Notes under the pieces: generated by a model
Told to the model about the DNA's origin: nothing
The model's input: the letters and a program-made list of their open reading frames with translations, nothing else
Database searches by the model: none
Assembly: GCF_900109885.1 (NCBI RefSeq)
Contig: NZ_FOBS01000008.1
Span: 62,001-126,000, forward strand
Origin: Syntrophus gentianae
GTDB taxonomy: Bacteria > Desulfobacterota > Syntrophia > Syntrophales > Syntrophaceae
DNA: 64,000 bases
Reading direction: 5' to 3'
In this document: positions 1-8,156 of the stretch, in pieces
Position numbering within the stretch: the stretch's first letter is position 1
Layout: every line of letters starts with the position of its first letter
Position numbers and translations under genes: made by a program

Positions 1-1035
1 TCGGTTCGAACGGAATTGATCCAGATTGCCGAAGTCCTTTCCTGGAAGGAAGACAATCTTGACAACCAGACGGAAGTCTTCTGTGCCTCGATCCCGAAGT
101 CTGCGTCCCCCATCCACATCATGACCGATGCCGCAGGCTCCCTGACCCGCAGGCAGGCCCGGCAATTCGGCTTTACTCTGCTGGATAGTTACGTCACCCT
201 GGAAGAACAGAGTCTCCCTGAAACCCATCTCGATCCAGCGGAGGTTTACAGCGCAATGCGTCGGGGGATTCGGGCGATGACCTCTCAGGCGTCCCTCTTT
301 GAACGCCATCAGGTCTATGCTCAGGTCCTGGAACGGTTTCCCCGCGTTTTGTACCTTTGTGTGGGTTCGGTCTTTACGGGAAACGTCACCACAGCCCGGG
401 ACTGGAAAACACGCCATGACCCCGAAGACCGTCTTTTAGTTCTGGATACCGGTGCGGCCTCCGGTCGACTCGGGCTGCAGGCCTTGGCCGTGGCGCGCTT
501 CGCTCAAGTCGCAAAGGACGGGGATTCCGTGATCGCCTTTGCCCAAATGCTTCAAAACCGTTGCGAGGAGTACCTTTTTCCCGACCGCCTGCAATATCTT
601 GCCACCGGTGGACGGCTATCCCGGACGGGAGCGCTGCTGGGGGATCTGCTGCATGTCAAACCCGTGATATCCCCCACCCCGGAAGGAGCAAAGAAGGTCG
701 GCGCCGTACGCAACCGGGAGGAGCAGCTTCGTTTTGCCTTGGACCGGCTGTCCGGAATCCTGCCTCAGCCTGCGGGGAAGCGCCTGATGATCATGCTGGA
801 ATATTCGGACAATCTGGACTGGGTGAACTCCGAGGTTCGGGAGGCGTTCGTCCTCCATGCCGGGGGCGCGGAGATCCTGATCCAGCCCCTTTCCCTTACG
901 GCAGGGGTTCATACGGGGCCGGGAACATGGGGAATGGCCTTTTTGACGCTTCCGGAAGAAATCGACTTTGTAGAGGCGGAACAAAAGGAGGGATTCCGAA
1001 GACAGGCCGCAAAGACGCGGGATGGCGGGATATGA
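1..1035 (+). CDS. DegV family fatty-acid-binding protein (5' end outside window)
   Basis: The frame is open from the first base, so the gene begins upstream; the first start-like codon inside (TTG at 16) is probably not the real start. The visible 344 residues contain the DegV fold hallmarks: TDAAGSLT (normally TDSTADL) about 35 residues in, a lipid-pocket-like SVFTGN segment, YLATGGRLSRTGA followed by LLHVKPVIS, and a late HTGPGTWG. DegV proteins bind fatty acids and, in Firmicutes, supply them to FakA kinase; the role here is unknown. About 35 residues precede the usual DegV start, so the full protein probably has another N-terminal domain (a DAK2-type kinase domain is one known partner; not seen here). 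The stop overlaps the next gene by four bases (ATGA), implying translational coupling. Confidence 0.85.
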   Translation, partial: SVRTELIQIAEVLSWKEDNLDNQTEVFCASIPKSASPIHIMTDAAGSLTRRQARQFGFTLLDSYVTLEEQSLPETHLDPAEVYSAMRRGIRAMTSQASLFERHQVYAQVLERFPRVLYLCVGSVFTGNVTTARDWKTRHDPEDRLLVLDTGAASGRLGLQALAVARFAQVAKDGDSVIAFAQMLQNRCEEYLFPDRLQYLATGGRLSRTGALLGDLLHVKPVISPTPEGAKKVGAVRNREEQLRFALDRLSGILPQPAGKRLMIMLEYSDNLDWVNSEVREAFVLHAGGAEILIQPLSLTAGVHTGPGTWGMAFLTLPEEIDFVEAEQKEGFRRQAAKTRDGGI

Positions 1036-1844
1036 CCGGCTCTAAAGGGAGAGATCGTCTGGCGGTTGTTATTCCCGCCTACAATCATGAAAGCCGGGTG
1101 ACGGAGGTCATTCTGGCGGCGAAGGAACTTCCCTTTCCCATCTTTGTGGTGGACGACGGGTCCACAGACGGAACCTATGAGCGGATACGGGTCATTCCCG
1201 ACATTTCGATTCTGCGTCATCGGGAAAACAGGGGCAAGGGAGCGGCCCTTCTGACAGGTTTTGCCGCCGCATCCACCGTGGCGGACTGGGCGGCCACGGT
1301 GGATGCGGATGGACAGCACAACCCCAAAGATGTCCTGAAGCTTTGGTCTGCCGTCGCCAATCGGCTGGAGAAGTCAAGCTTCGACGCGGCTCCTGCGTCC
1401 AGAAAGAGCAACCGGCCTATGGAATCGCGACGGCCTTTCGTCGTCGGCCTGAGGGAAGAAATGACGGGACCTGAAGTCCCCTGGACAAGCCGCTTTGGCC
1501 GTTCCTTTTCCAACTTCTGGGTGCAGCTCGCCGGGGGACCGGAAGTCCGGGATTCTCAGAGCGGTCTGAGGCTCTACCCCCTTCCTGAAGCGCTACACCT
1601 TGGCGTTCAGGCGCGTCGCTTTCAGTTTGAGGTGGAAATTCTTGTCCGGGCGCAATGGCAAGGATATCCTGTCCTGGAAGTCCCCATCGGGGTGACCTAT
1701 CAGCCGGGAGCCGAACGGATTTCCCATTTCCGGCCTTTTGTTGATTTTCTCCGCAATTCCTGCACGTTCAGCCGTCTGATCGCCCTGCGCATCCTTGTCC
1801 CCCGACGCTGTCGGATGACGCCCGGACGGAAGAATTCGCCCTGA
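1032..1844 (+). CDS. family 2 glycosyltransferase
   Basis: A 270-residue GT-A fold glycosyltransferase. VVIPAYNHE near residue 15, VVDDGSTDGT near residue 40 and the DxD-like DADGQHNP near residue 95 are the nucleotide-sugar and metal sites typical of polyprenyl-phosphate glycosyltransferases and related GT2 enzymes. No convincing membrane helix is seen, so it probably acts at the cytoplasmic face of the membrane. The ATG at 1032 overlaps the DegV stop (ATGA) and is preferred over upstream in-frame starts, which would lie entirely within the DegV gene. The middle of the protein (about residues 110-150) is low-complexity and Arg/Pro-rich compared with typical members. The substrate is not deducible. 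The adjacent gene is convergent. Confidence 0.85.
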   Translation: MTGSKGRDRLAVVIPAYNHESRVTEVILAAKELPFPIFVVDDGSTDGTYERIRVIPDISILRHRENRGKGAALLTGFAAASTVADWAATVDADGQHNPKDVLKLWSAVANRLEKSSFDAAPASRKSNRPMESRRPFVVGLREEMTGPEVPWTSRFGRSFSNFWVQLAGGPEVRDSQSGLRLYPLPEALHLGVQARRFQFEVEILVRAQWQGYPVLEVPIGVTYQPGAERISHFRPFVDFLRNSCTFSRLIALRILVPRRCRMTPGRKNSP

Positions 1845-1876
1845 GACTCTAAACCCCCGTTATTTCAAACTATGCG

Positions 1877-2596
1877 TTATGCCACCTCGCTGAATTCCGA
1901 CTTGCCGGCGCCGCAAACCGGACAGGTCCAGTCATCGGGAAGCTGATCAAAGGCGGTCCCCGCAGGGATGCTGTTCTCCGGATCGCCGATTTCCGGATCG
2001 TAGATGTAGCCGCAGATTCCACACTCGTACTTTTTCATCGTCCTCTCCTGTTTTTTTATTTCAACAGCCGGTTCTGCCGTCTCACCCTTATACGTCGGGG
2101 CGGTTTTGGGAGCCTTCCCGTTTTTTACCTCCTGGTAATAGGCATAGGTCAATGGAGCGCCCTTTTTCAGGACTGCCGCGGCCACAAGTTCGACCACAAA
2201 GACCGTATGCGTTCCCCCATCGGCCGAGGCAACCACCTTCCCTTCCATATAGGACAAGGCGTGGTCCGTGACGCAGGGACACCCGGTTACGCCCGGGGTA
2301 TACGCACACTGGCAGAGTTTGTCGATCTCGCGCCCTGATTTAAAACCGAAGAGCCCGATAAAGGAAAGGGGGGTCTCCTGCTCCAGGATCGATACCGCCA
2401 GAATACCGCTTTTCAGAATGTATTCATGGGTCAGATTTTCCTTGTTGATGCTCACGGCAATCTTGGCGGGCGAACTGCTGATCTGAAAGACCGTGTTGGC
2501 AATCTGCCCGTTCATTTTGCCGTCCGCAATCGAGGTCACTACATAAAGACCATAAGTGATGTCGTATAACGCCTTCCGATCCATCGTCGTTTCCAT
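1877..2596 (-). CDS. hrb: high-molecular-weight rubredoxin (flavin reductase-rubredoxin fusion)
   Basis: This 239-residue protein joins an FMN-binding flavin-reductase-like domain (about residues 1-155) to a complete rubredoxin (about 188-239) with iron ligands C192, C195, C225 and C228 in CGIC and CPVC motifs. This architecture is known as high-molecular-weight rubredoxin (Hrb), the NAD(P)H-dependent electron donor to the flavodiiron protein FprA in Moorella. It lies 3 bases downstream of the fprA homologue on the same strand, which fits that partnership. A linker rich in Ala, Pro, Lys and Glu (about 160-187) separates the domains. M187 at the start of the rubredoxin is preceded by an ideal ribosome binding site, so a free 53-residue rubredoxin may also be made. 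An in-frame ATG at residue 5 is an alternative start. Confidence 0.9.
   Translation of the reverse strand: METTMDRKALYDITYGLYVVTSIADGKMNGQIANTVFQISSSPAKIAVSINKENLTHEYILKSGILAVSILEQETPLSFIGLFGFKSGREIDKLCQCAYTPGVTGCPCVTDHALSYMEGKVVASADGGTHTVFVVELVAAAVLKKGAPLTYAYYQEVKNGKAPKTAPTYKGETAEPAVEIKKQERTMKKYECGICGYIYDPEIGDPENSIPAGTAFDQLPDDWTCPVCGAGKSEFSEVA
2036..2049 (-). promoter_or_regulatory. internal ribosome binding site and start for a free rubredoxin
   Basis: On the minus strand AGGAGAGGACGATG places AGGAG six bases before the ATG coding for M187 of the Hrb fusion, exactly at the beginning of the rubredoxin domain. Translation from here would give a 53-residue rubredoxin (1877..2038). The sequence is seen directly; internal initiation is inference. 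It could instead be a relic of the fusion of two formerly separate genes. Confidence 0.5.
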
Positions 2597-2599
2597 GAT

Positions 2600-3799
2600 C
2601 TAGACTACCTCCTGAAGTCTCTCGGCCACGGCCATTCCCATGGCAAAACACTCGTCCAGCACGTCTTTGCCGGGGACATAGTTGGCCTTGACGGGTTTTC
2701 CAACAATTTCTATCTTCATTTCTTCCAGAAATGCCTGGAGTTGCGCAGGGGATTCTCCACTCCAGCCATAGGAGCCGAAGGCAGTGCCGATCAAATTCCT
2801 CGGCCTCAACCCCTTGAGATAGGTGAGCGTATCCGCCAGGGTGGGCAGCAGCTGATTATTCAGCGTCGGAGAGCCGACAATCAGCGCCCCGGCCTCCAGG
2901 ATTTCATAGGCCACTTCGCTGCGATGGGTGCAGCTCAAGGGAAGCAGCCTGGCCTGCGCCCCACCCTCCCGCAGTCCCTCTTCAATGGCCCGCGCCATGC
3001 GCTCCGTGGAATGCCACATGGTATCATAAACCACGAGGGCCTTCCGTGTGGGCTTCTGTGCGGCCAACGAACGATATTGGCCCATGAGGGCCTCAAAGCC
3101 TGAGCGCCATATGGGGCCGTGATCCGGAGCGATGGTTTTAATCTCCAGCCCCAGAGAGGGAAATTTATCCACCAGACTCGACACCTGCGAGGCATAAGGC
3201 AACAGGATATTGGCAAAATACTTCTTTGACTCATAATCGAGAATGTCGGCCGGGATCTCATCGGCATAGCGTTCTTCCGTGGCCAGGTGCATCCCGAAGG
3301 CATCCTGGGAAAAGAGGATCTTATCCTCCTTGAGGTAACTGAACATGGAATCGGGCCAGTGCAGCATGCGTGTTTCCAGAAAGGACAGGGTCTTGTTCCC
3401 CAGGGAAATCTCGTCGCCGCTTTTCACTGGGGTGATCCCCTGTTTCAGGGCGAAATGCTTCGGGATCGTTCTGGCACCCATAACCGATGCAAAGACCTTC
3501 TCGGGTTTCACCGCCGCAAGGATTTCCGGAAGACAACCGGTGTGATCCATTTCGGAATGATTGGAAACGAGATAATCGATCTTCTGCGGATCAATTACGG
3601 ATGCAATGCGTGCCAGCAGCTCATCCCTGAAAGGGGCTTTTACGGCATCCATCAAGGTCACCTTTTCCGCCAGGATGAGATAGGCGTTGTACGTACTGCC
3701 GCGCAATGTGCTGTAGCCATGAAACTCCCGGATTTTCCAGTCGATGGCCCCAACCCAGTAGACGGAATCACTCATCTTGATCGCTTTAAATACAGGCAT
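2600..3799 (-). CDS. fprA: A-type flavoprotein (flavodiiron NO/O2 reductase)
   Basis: A 399-residue flavodiiron protein that reduces O2 to water and/or NO to N2O in anaerobes. The N-terminal metallo-beta-lactamase-like domain carries the di-iron ligands: H81, E83 and D85 in HSEMDH, H147 in LHWPD, D166 and H227 in PDHGPIW. A flavodoxin domain follows from about residue 253, with the FMN loop near VVYDTMWHSTERMA. The ATG at 3799 is chosen because AAGGAG lies five bases upstream; a GTG two codons earlier overlaps that site. It is the first gene of an fprA-hrb pair, so the electron path NAD(P)H to Hrb to FprA is encoded together. It lies divergently from nrfHA, another nitrogen-oxide-handling system. 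Confidence 0.95.
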   Translation of the reverse strand: MPVFKAIKMSDSVYWVGAIDWKIREFHGYSTLRGSTYNAYLILAEKVTLMDAVKAPFRDELLARIASVIDPQKIDYLVSNHSEMDHTGCLPEILAAVKPEKVFASVMGARTIPKHFALKQGITPVKSGDEISLGNKTLSFLETRMLHWPDSMFSYLKEDKILFSQDAFGMHLATEERYADEIPADILDYESKKYFANILLPYASQVSSLVDKFPSLGLEIKTIAPDHGPIWRSGFEALMGQYRSLAAQKPTRKALVVYDTMWHSTERMARAIEEGLREGGAQARLLPLSCTHRSEVAYEILEAGALIVGSPTLNNQLLPTLADTLTYLKGLRPRNLIGTAFGSYGWSGESPAQLQAFLEEMKIEIVGKPVKANYVPGKDVLDECFAMGMAVAERLQEVV

Positions 3800-3984
3800 A
3801 TGCACTCCTTAACTCTTGTTGAACACATTGTGGAAAGAAAACAGCGGCTCAATTCTTTCGCAGCCGGCCAATTCGCCTTTATCCTCATATATGCCGGGGG
3901 ATATCCTACTGGAGTTGGGGTCTAAAAGAAACCCTATTTTTTTTCACGATTCAGGATCATCTTATCCCTTCTGGGGATTGCCCG

Positions 3985-4013
3985 TTGACCAGCAGCGCTG
4001 AAAGGTTTATATA
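3985..4013 (+). promoter_or_regulatory. probable sigma-70 promoter for nrfHA
   Basis: TTGACC (3985-3990) is followed after 17 bases by TATATA (4008-4013), embedded in TTTATATAAT. The position, about 80 bases before nrfH and reading toward it, fits a vegetative promoter. No clear FNR-type dyad was seen beside it. Confidence 0.5.
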
Positions 4014-4092
4014 ATGGCTGTTGATTCATCCGTGTCGTTTTTGCTGGAGCAGTTGAAACCCGAACGAATGCAAGGGGGGATCTTCTACGGCA

Positions 4093-4557
4093 ATGGGCAA
4101 ACATAAAAAAACGATAGCCATCCTTTCAGCCGGTATCCTTGCCGGACTTCTTCTTGCCTGCCTGATGGCGGGCGCATATCATTACGCGGGAACGACGGGA
4201 TTCTGTTCAAGCTGCCACAGCATGGGCGATGTTCACAGGGAGTGGCGCCGATCTCTGCACAGTTCCTTTGCCTGTATCGAATGCCACATGCCTGACGCGA
4301 ATGTTTTGACGAGACTTGTCTACAAGGCCCGGGCAGGTTTGCGGGATGTTTACCACGAAACCCTGAGGGACTATCCCGCTGCCATTTCACTTTCCAATGA
4401 AGGCAGAATCATCGCCGAGGGCAACTGCCTGCGCTGTCATCGGGCGGCCGTGGAAAACACCTTCATGATCCGGCAACCGCCGGGAAACTGCACAGCCTGT
4501 CATCGCTCTTTGGTCCATGGTCAGAGAATGCCGGAAAGGGGGTTGCTCCATGATTAA
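4093..4557 (+). CDS. nrfH: cytochrome c nitrite reductase, membrane quinol-oxidising subunit NrfH
   Basis: A 154-residue tetrahaem cytochrome c of the NapC/NirT family. One N-terminal membrane anchor (about residues 8-30) is followed by four CxxCH haem sites at 38-42, 61-65, 112-116 and 133-137. Met44 just after the first haem is at the position of the unusual axial Met known in Desulfovibrio NrfH. NrfH takes electrons from menaquinol and passes them to NrfA at the periplasmic face of the membrane. The ATG follows a G-rich ribosome binding region (GGGGGG about 13 bases upstream). The 3' end overlaps nrfA by eight bases. Confidence 0.95.
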   Translation: MGKHKKTIAILSAGILAGLLLACLMAGAYHYAGTTGFCSSCHSMGDVHREWRRSLHSSFACIECHMPDANVLTRLVYKARAGLRDVYHETLRDYPAAISLSNEGRIIAEGNCLRCHRAAVENTFMIRQPPGNCTACHRSLVHGQRMPERGLLHD

Positions 4558-5827
4558 AAAGATTTTCTTTGCCGGAATTGCCGTTGCCGTCCTGTTGGTC
4601 ATCCTCGTCGGTGCCCGTGTCTGGTTTTTCCAGCCTCAGGAGGGATTCAAACTTGTGAGCATCCCCGAAGGCGTCCATGATCCGGCGGAATGGGGTAAAT
4701 TCTATCCCTTGGAGTACCAGAGCTATTTGAAGAATCGCGAGATGGCCCCAACGCCTTCGGGATTCGGCGGTAGTGAAAAGGTCCAGAAGGCCCTCAAGGA
4801 GCCGGCAAATCTCATGAACTTCAAGGGGTATGGATTCAGCAAGGACTATACGGAGGATCGCGGCCATCCCTATGCCGTGGAGGATTTGCGGGAAACGAAA
4901 CGCGTGACGCCCAAGACCACGGGGGCCTGCATGACCTGCAAGACGGCCCAGCTTGGCGACATCTTCAAGGAAAAAGGGTGGGACTATGCCAAGATGCCTC
5001 TGGCGGAGCTTCTCCCCACTCTGAAGCACCCCATCACCTGCAGCAATTGCCATGATCCGAAGACGATGAATCTCCGGTTGATGAATCCCGCCTTTGTCGA
5101 GGCCATGGCCAAAAAGGGCATCGACGTGAAGAAGGCCTCCCGGACGGAGATGCGCAGTTACGTCTGCGGCCAGTGCCATGTGGAATACTATTTCCAGCCG
5201 GAGACCTACCATGTCGTATTTCCCTGGGACAAGGGACTCCTGCCGGAACAGATGTACGCCTATTATGCCGAAAAGCCCGCCGGTTTTGCCCAGGACTGGG
5301 TCCATCCCGATTCCCAGGCCAAGATGATCAAGGCCCAGCATCCCGATTTCGAGACCTGGAGCACGGGAACGCACGGCATGGCGGGTGTGGCCTGCGCCGA
5401 CTGCCATATGCCCTTCATGAGGGAGGGCGGCCGGAAGTATTCAAGCCATTGGGTGACGAGTCCCATGCGGACCGTAGAGGCATCCTGCCGGACCTGCCAT
5501 ACGCAGACCGAGGCCTGGCTTCTGGCGCGTGTAAAGACGATCCAGGGCCAGGTCTGGGACATGCAGCTCCGGGCGGGCAACACGGTGAGTCAGGCCCACG
5601 AGGCGATTTCCAAAGCGGCGGCGGTGGCCAATGTCAAGGGAGACGACCTGGACAAGGCCCGGGAGTTGCTCCGCAAGGCTCAATGGTACTGGGATATCGT
5701 GTCAGCGGAAAACAGCATGGGCTTTCACAATCCGTCGCAGGTTCTGAGCACCCTGGGACAGTCCGTTGATCTGGCCCATCAGGCCATCGCCACGGCGAAA
5801 CGAGCTGCGAGCGCCGCCGGCAGATGA
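4550..5827 (+). CDS. nrfA: cytochrome c nitrite reductase catalytic subunit NrfA
   Basis: A 425-residue pentahaem periplasmic enzyme reducing nitrite to ammonium with six electrons; it can also act on NO and hydroxylamine. The active-site haem has the diagnostic Lys-ligated motif CMTCK (127-131), followed by CSNCH (164-168), CGQCH (206-210), CADCH (282-286) and CRTCH (313-317). Tyr in CHVEYYF and His in GTHGMAG match the conserved catalytic residues. The N-terminal hydrophobic segment (about 4-21) acts as uncleaved anchor or signal peptide. The start at 4550 is preferred to an in-frame ATG 33 bases upstream because it yields a proper signal segment and has AAAGGGGG before it. With NrfH it forms a membrane complex for nitrite ammonification or nitrosative-stress defence. 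Confidence 0.96.
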   Translation: MIKKIFFAGIAVAVLLVILVGARVWFFQPQEGFKLVSIPEGVHDPAEWGKFYPLEYQSYLKNREMAPTPSGFGGSEKVQKALKEPANLMNFKGYGFSKDYTEDRGHPYAVEDLRETKRVTPKTTGACMTCKTAQLGDIFKEKGWDYAKMPLAELLPTLKHPITCSNCHDPKTMNLRLMNPAFVEAMAKKGIDVKKASRTEMRSYVCGQCHVEYYFQPETYHVVFPWDKGLLPEQMYAYYAEKPAGFAQDWVHPDSQAKMIKAQHPDFETWSTGTHGMAGVACADCHMPFMREGGRKYSSHWVTSPMRTVEASCRTCHTQTEAWLLARVKTIQGQVWDMQLRAGNTVSQAHEAISKAAAVANVKGDDLDKARELLRKAQWYWDIVSAENSMGFHNPSQVLSTLGQSVDLAHQAIATAKRAASAAGR

Positions 5828-5859
5828 TTCCGACCCGAGATTCAGGCTGAAAACGACGT

Positions 5860-7005
5860 TTATTCTTCGGGACGAACGCCTTCTGCACTGATCCCGTGGA
5901 TGAAATAATCGGAATCGTTGAGAAAGTTCATGAAAATGATCACAAAGGCAAGGGCGACTTCAATCATGAAGGCTTTATCGTCGTATAAGGCCTTGAGCTG
6001 CGCCTTGCGGGCTTCCCGCTCCGGCTGATCGAAAACGGTCATGAGCAATCCGTTCAGGCGGGACTCCGGATTGGGAGGAGTCACCTGATCAAATCCGCCC
6101 GTTTGAGAATAGGCCATTGTATCCATGAGGATTTTTCGGAACTTCGTGGTGTCCGGATCATGGTACCCGAAGACATGCAGAGCAATGCGCTGGGCTTCCT
6201 TCATGCTGGCCTGGGCGAGGGCTTCAAAGAGCGCCTGTGCTATGTCATCGTTTGCTGTCGCCTTTTTCTGTCGAATGAGTGACAACAAAAGGATATTCTT
6301 GAAGAGCTGGTAGAGACGCTGCGCACCGTTCAGTATAACGGTGGGTTGATGGGGCTTATCGGGCCGATAGCCCTTATACGTATTGGAAAAAACCATCTGA
6401 AAGGCGATTTCAAAAAAGTCCACGCCCTCCATGGGATCCTGCAGATCGATCCGCATGTCGAAGGTATTGTCCAGCCGGTCTGCAAGCTTTACCCGTACGG
6501 CTTCCGGCCTTCCTCCGGCTTGATCAAGGAGATGTCCAATATAGTGGTAGTAATTCTCCGAAGGTTCTTTGGTCAGCCACTGCAGTTGCGCCCTTAGACG
6601 CCTCTGATCAAGTTCCGGCAAAGCCAGCAGAAAAGATTGGAAGGCCGTATCCAGGTTGATCCAGTCCGAATCTTTAAACTGGGCAGGCTTGAAATCCTCG
6701 AAGGTATCATGAAGAAGACAAGTCATCATGTCCAGGAGGTTGATTTTCTCTGAGGCATGGCATAAAAGCGCTGTGGCCCGGATCGGATGTAAAACGGACA
6801 GAGGCCCAAGATTCCGTTTCATTTTCCCATAGACATTTCTCACGTAATCGAACACCTGGCTCAATATGGCTTGATCCGTTTCCGATATCGGCCTGCCCTC
6901 CAGGATGACCATTGTGACACTGTTCCAGTTAAGATGTCTGGCGCATAACTGGTAGTTCAATAAGGCCGAGGTTGTGAGAAAGTCTGTCAAGCTATAGGAT
7001 TGCAT
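5860..7005 (-). CDS. HD-domain phosphohydrolase resembling the SpoT hydrolase domain
   Basis: A 381-residue soluble protein. HP (H73), the HDTFED cluster (H99, D100, E103, D104) and KLADRLDN (D176) reproduce in order the metal-binding HD motif of RelA/SpoT (p)ppGpp hydrolases, where HDxxED and KLADRxxN are typical. No synthetase, TGS or ACT domain is present. The roughly 200 residues after the HD core are helical-looking and unassigned. It may hydrolyse (p)ppGpp or a related nucleotide, but an unrelated phosphohydrolase role is possible. The start is set at the ATG preceded by GGAGGAAGG with a three-base gap; a further ATG 39 bases upstream has no comparable site. It is convergent with nrfA. 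Confidence 0.65.
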   Translation of the reverse strand: MQSYSLTDFLTTSALLNYQLCARHLNWNSVTMVILEGRPISETDQAILSQVFDYVRNVYGKMKRNLGPLSVLHPIRATALLCHASEKINLLDMMTCLLHDTFEDFKPAQFKDSDWINLDTAFQSFLLALPELDQRRLRAQLQWLTKEPSENYYHYIGHLLDQAGGRPEAVRVKLADRLDNTFDMRIDLQDPMEGVDFFEIAFQMVFSNTYKGYRPDKPHQPTVILNGAQRLYQLFKNILLLSLIRQKKATANDDIAQALFEALAQASMKEAQRIALHVFGYHDPDTTKFRKILMDTMAYSQTGGFDQVTPPNPESRLNGLLMTVFDQPEREARKAQLKALYDDKAFMIEVALAFVIIFMNFLNDSDYFIHGISAEGVRPEE

Positions 7006-7330
7006 GGGCCTTCCTCCCTTTCCCGATTCATAAGGACCATTCATTATTTGTTATATCCGTTTGACCTCTCTCCCCAAAATCTTTGCCGGTTCACTTCATT
7101 GTACACGACCCGTTGTCCCGGTGTAAACGGCTTTCAGCAGCACTCCGCCAAAAATAATTTTTCCCTCCCCGGCGTTTATTTTCTCGCATTCAGGAATAAT
7201 ATCCTATAAAATTTTCAGGGATTTGAGCAGAGTCCGGCATCTAAATACCATGATCCGGATCTTTGTACTCTGTTCAACGGCCCTATCCTACCTTTTTTCC
7301 ACAACCCCTTTCTTTTGAGGAGGTATCAAA
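7006..7330. other. divergent intergenic region, HD protein / DUF4197 protein
   Basis: This 325-base gap separates two divergent genes. On the plus strand TTGAGC (7223-7228), a 17-base spacer and TACCAT (7246-7251) form a plausible weak sigma-70 promoter for the downstream gene, and GAGGAGG lies just before its ATG. I see no gene or repeat in the rest. Confidence 0.4.
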
Positions 7331-8131
7331 ATGTCTCACTGCAAAGATTGGAATCGGCAAATTGATCGGCGCGTCTCTTTGAAATCCCGCAACATTCGAA
7401 CTTCCCTTCGGACCCTGTTGATTTCGCTCTTTTTATGCGCCTGTCTCATGGTGTCCACGGCCTATGGGGCGGGGATGAGCGATCTACTGAAAAATCTTCC
7501 CGGTACGTCTTCGACCGTTACTTCTCAGGATAGTGGGACTCTTTCCTCGGGCCTCAAGGAAGCCTTGTCCGTGGGGACGAAAAATGCCGTCAACTTCCTT
7601 TCGAAAAAGGACGGGTACTTCGGAAACGATGCCGTCAAAATCCTGCTCCCCGACAACATCCGCAAGGTCGGAACCCTTTTGAGCTCACTGGGTTACCAGA
7701 AAGAGGTCGATGCCTTTGTGCTCAGCATGAACCGTGCGGCAGAGAAGGCCGTGCCCGAGGCAGCCGATATCTTCGCCGGCGCTATTTCGTCCATGACCTT
7801 TGAGGACGCCCGCAAGATCCTCAACGGCGGAAACACGGCGGCAACCCAGTATTTCAAGAAAAAAACCTCGTCCAAACTCTTTGACTCCTTCAAACCCACT
7901 ATCTCGCAAAGCATGAACGAAGTGGGGGTCACCAAGGCGTACAAGGACATGATGGGGCGCTACACCGCCGCCGTCCCCCTGGGCATGACGGAATCCCTCG
8001 ATCTGGACACTTACGTGACAAACAAGGCTCTCGATGGGCTCTTCTACAAGCTGGGACAGGAGGAGGCAAAGATCAGGACCAATCCCGCGGCCAGGACGAC
8101 GGAACTTCTAAAAACGGTCTTTGGGAAATGA
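7331..8131 (+). CDS. secreted DUF4197 family protein
   Basis: A 266-residue protein with a long N-terminal signal region: basic residues up to about 27, a hydrophobic stretch about 28-42, and a likely cleavage near STAYGA (about 46). The mature part begins with GMSDLLKNL and contains helical repeats typical of DUF4197 proteins (for example [32 protein letters not shown] and a C-terminal [15 protein letters not shown]). The family is widespread in proteobacterial periplasms and has no established function. AGGAGG precedes the start with good spacing. It is convergent with the efflux permease gene and no operon partner is visible. Confidence 0.8.
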   Translation: MSHCKDWNRQIDRRVSLKSRNIRTSLRTLLISLFLCACLMVSTAYGAGMSDLLKNLPGTSSTVTSQDSGTLSSGLKEALSVGTKNAVNFLSKKDGYFGNDAVKILLPDNIRKVGTLLSSLGYQKEVDAFVLSMNRAAEKAVPEAADIFAGAISSMTFEDARKILNGGNTAATQYFKKKTSSKLFDSFKPTISQSMNEVGVTKAYKDMMGRYTAAVPLGMTESLDLDTYVTNKALDGLFYKLGQEEAKIRTNPAARTTELLKTVFGK

Positions 8132-8156
8132 GGTCCGTTCTTCTTTAAGGAGGATT

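Noticed and set aside
561-1031. N-terminal extension of the glycosyltransferase frame
   Set aside because: It lies wholly within the DegV gene, is Gly/Arg/Pro-rich and contains no domain; the ATG at 1032 begins right before the conserved GT2 start.
4463-5407. 314-codon minus-strand frame opposite nrfA
   Set aside because: It is the complement of the pentahaem NrfA frame; His/Gly-rich shadow composition and no start context.
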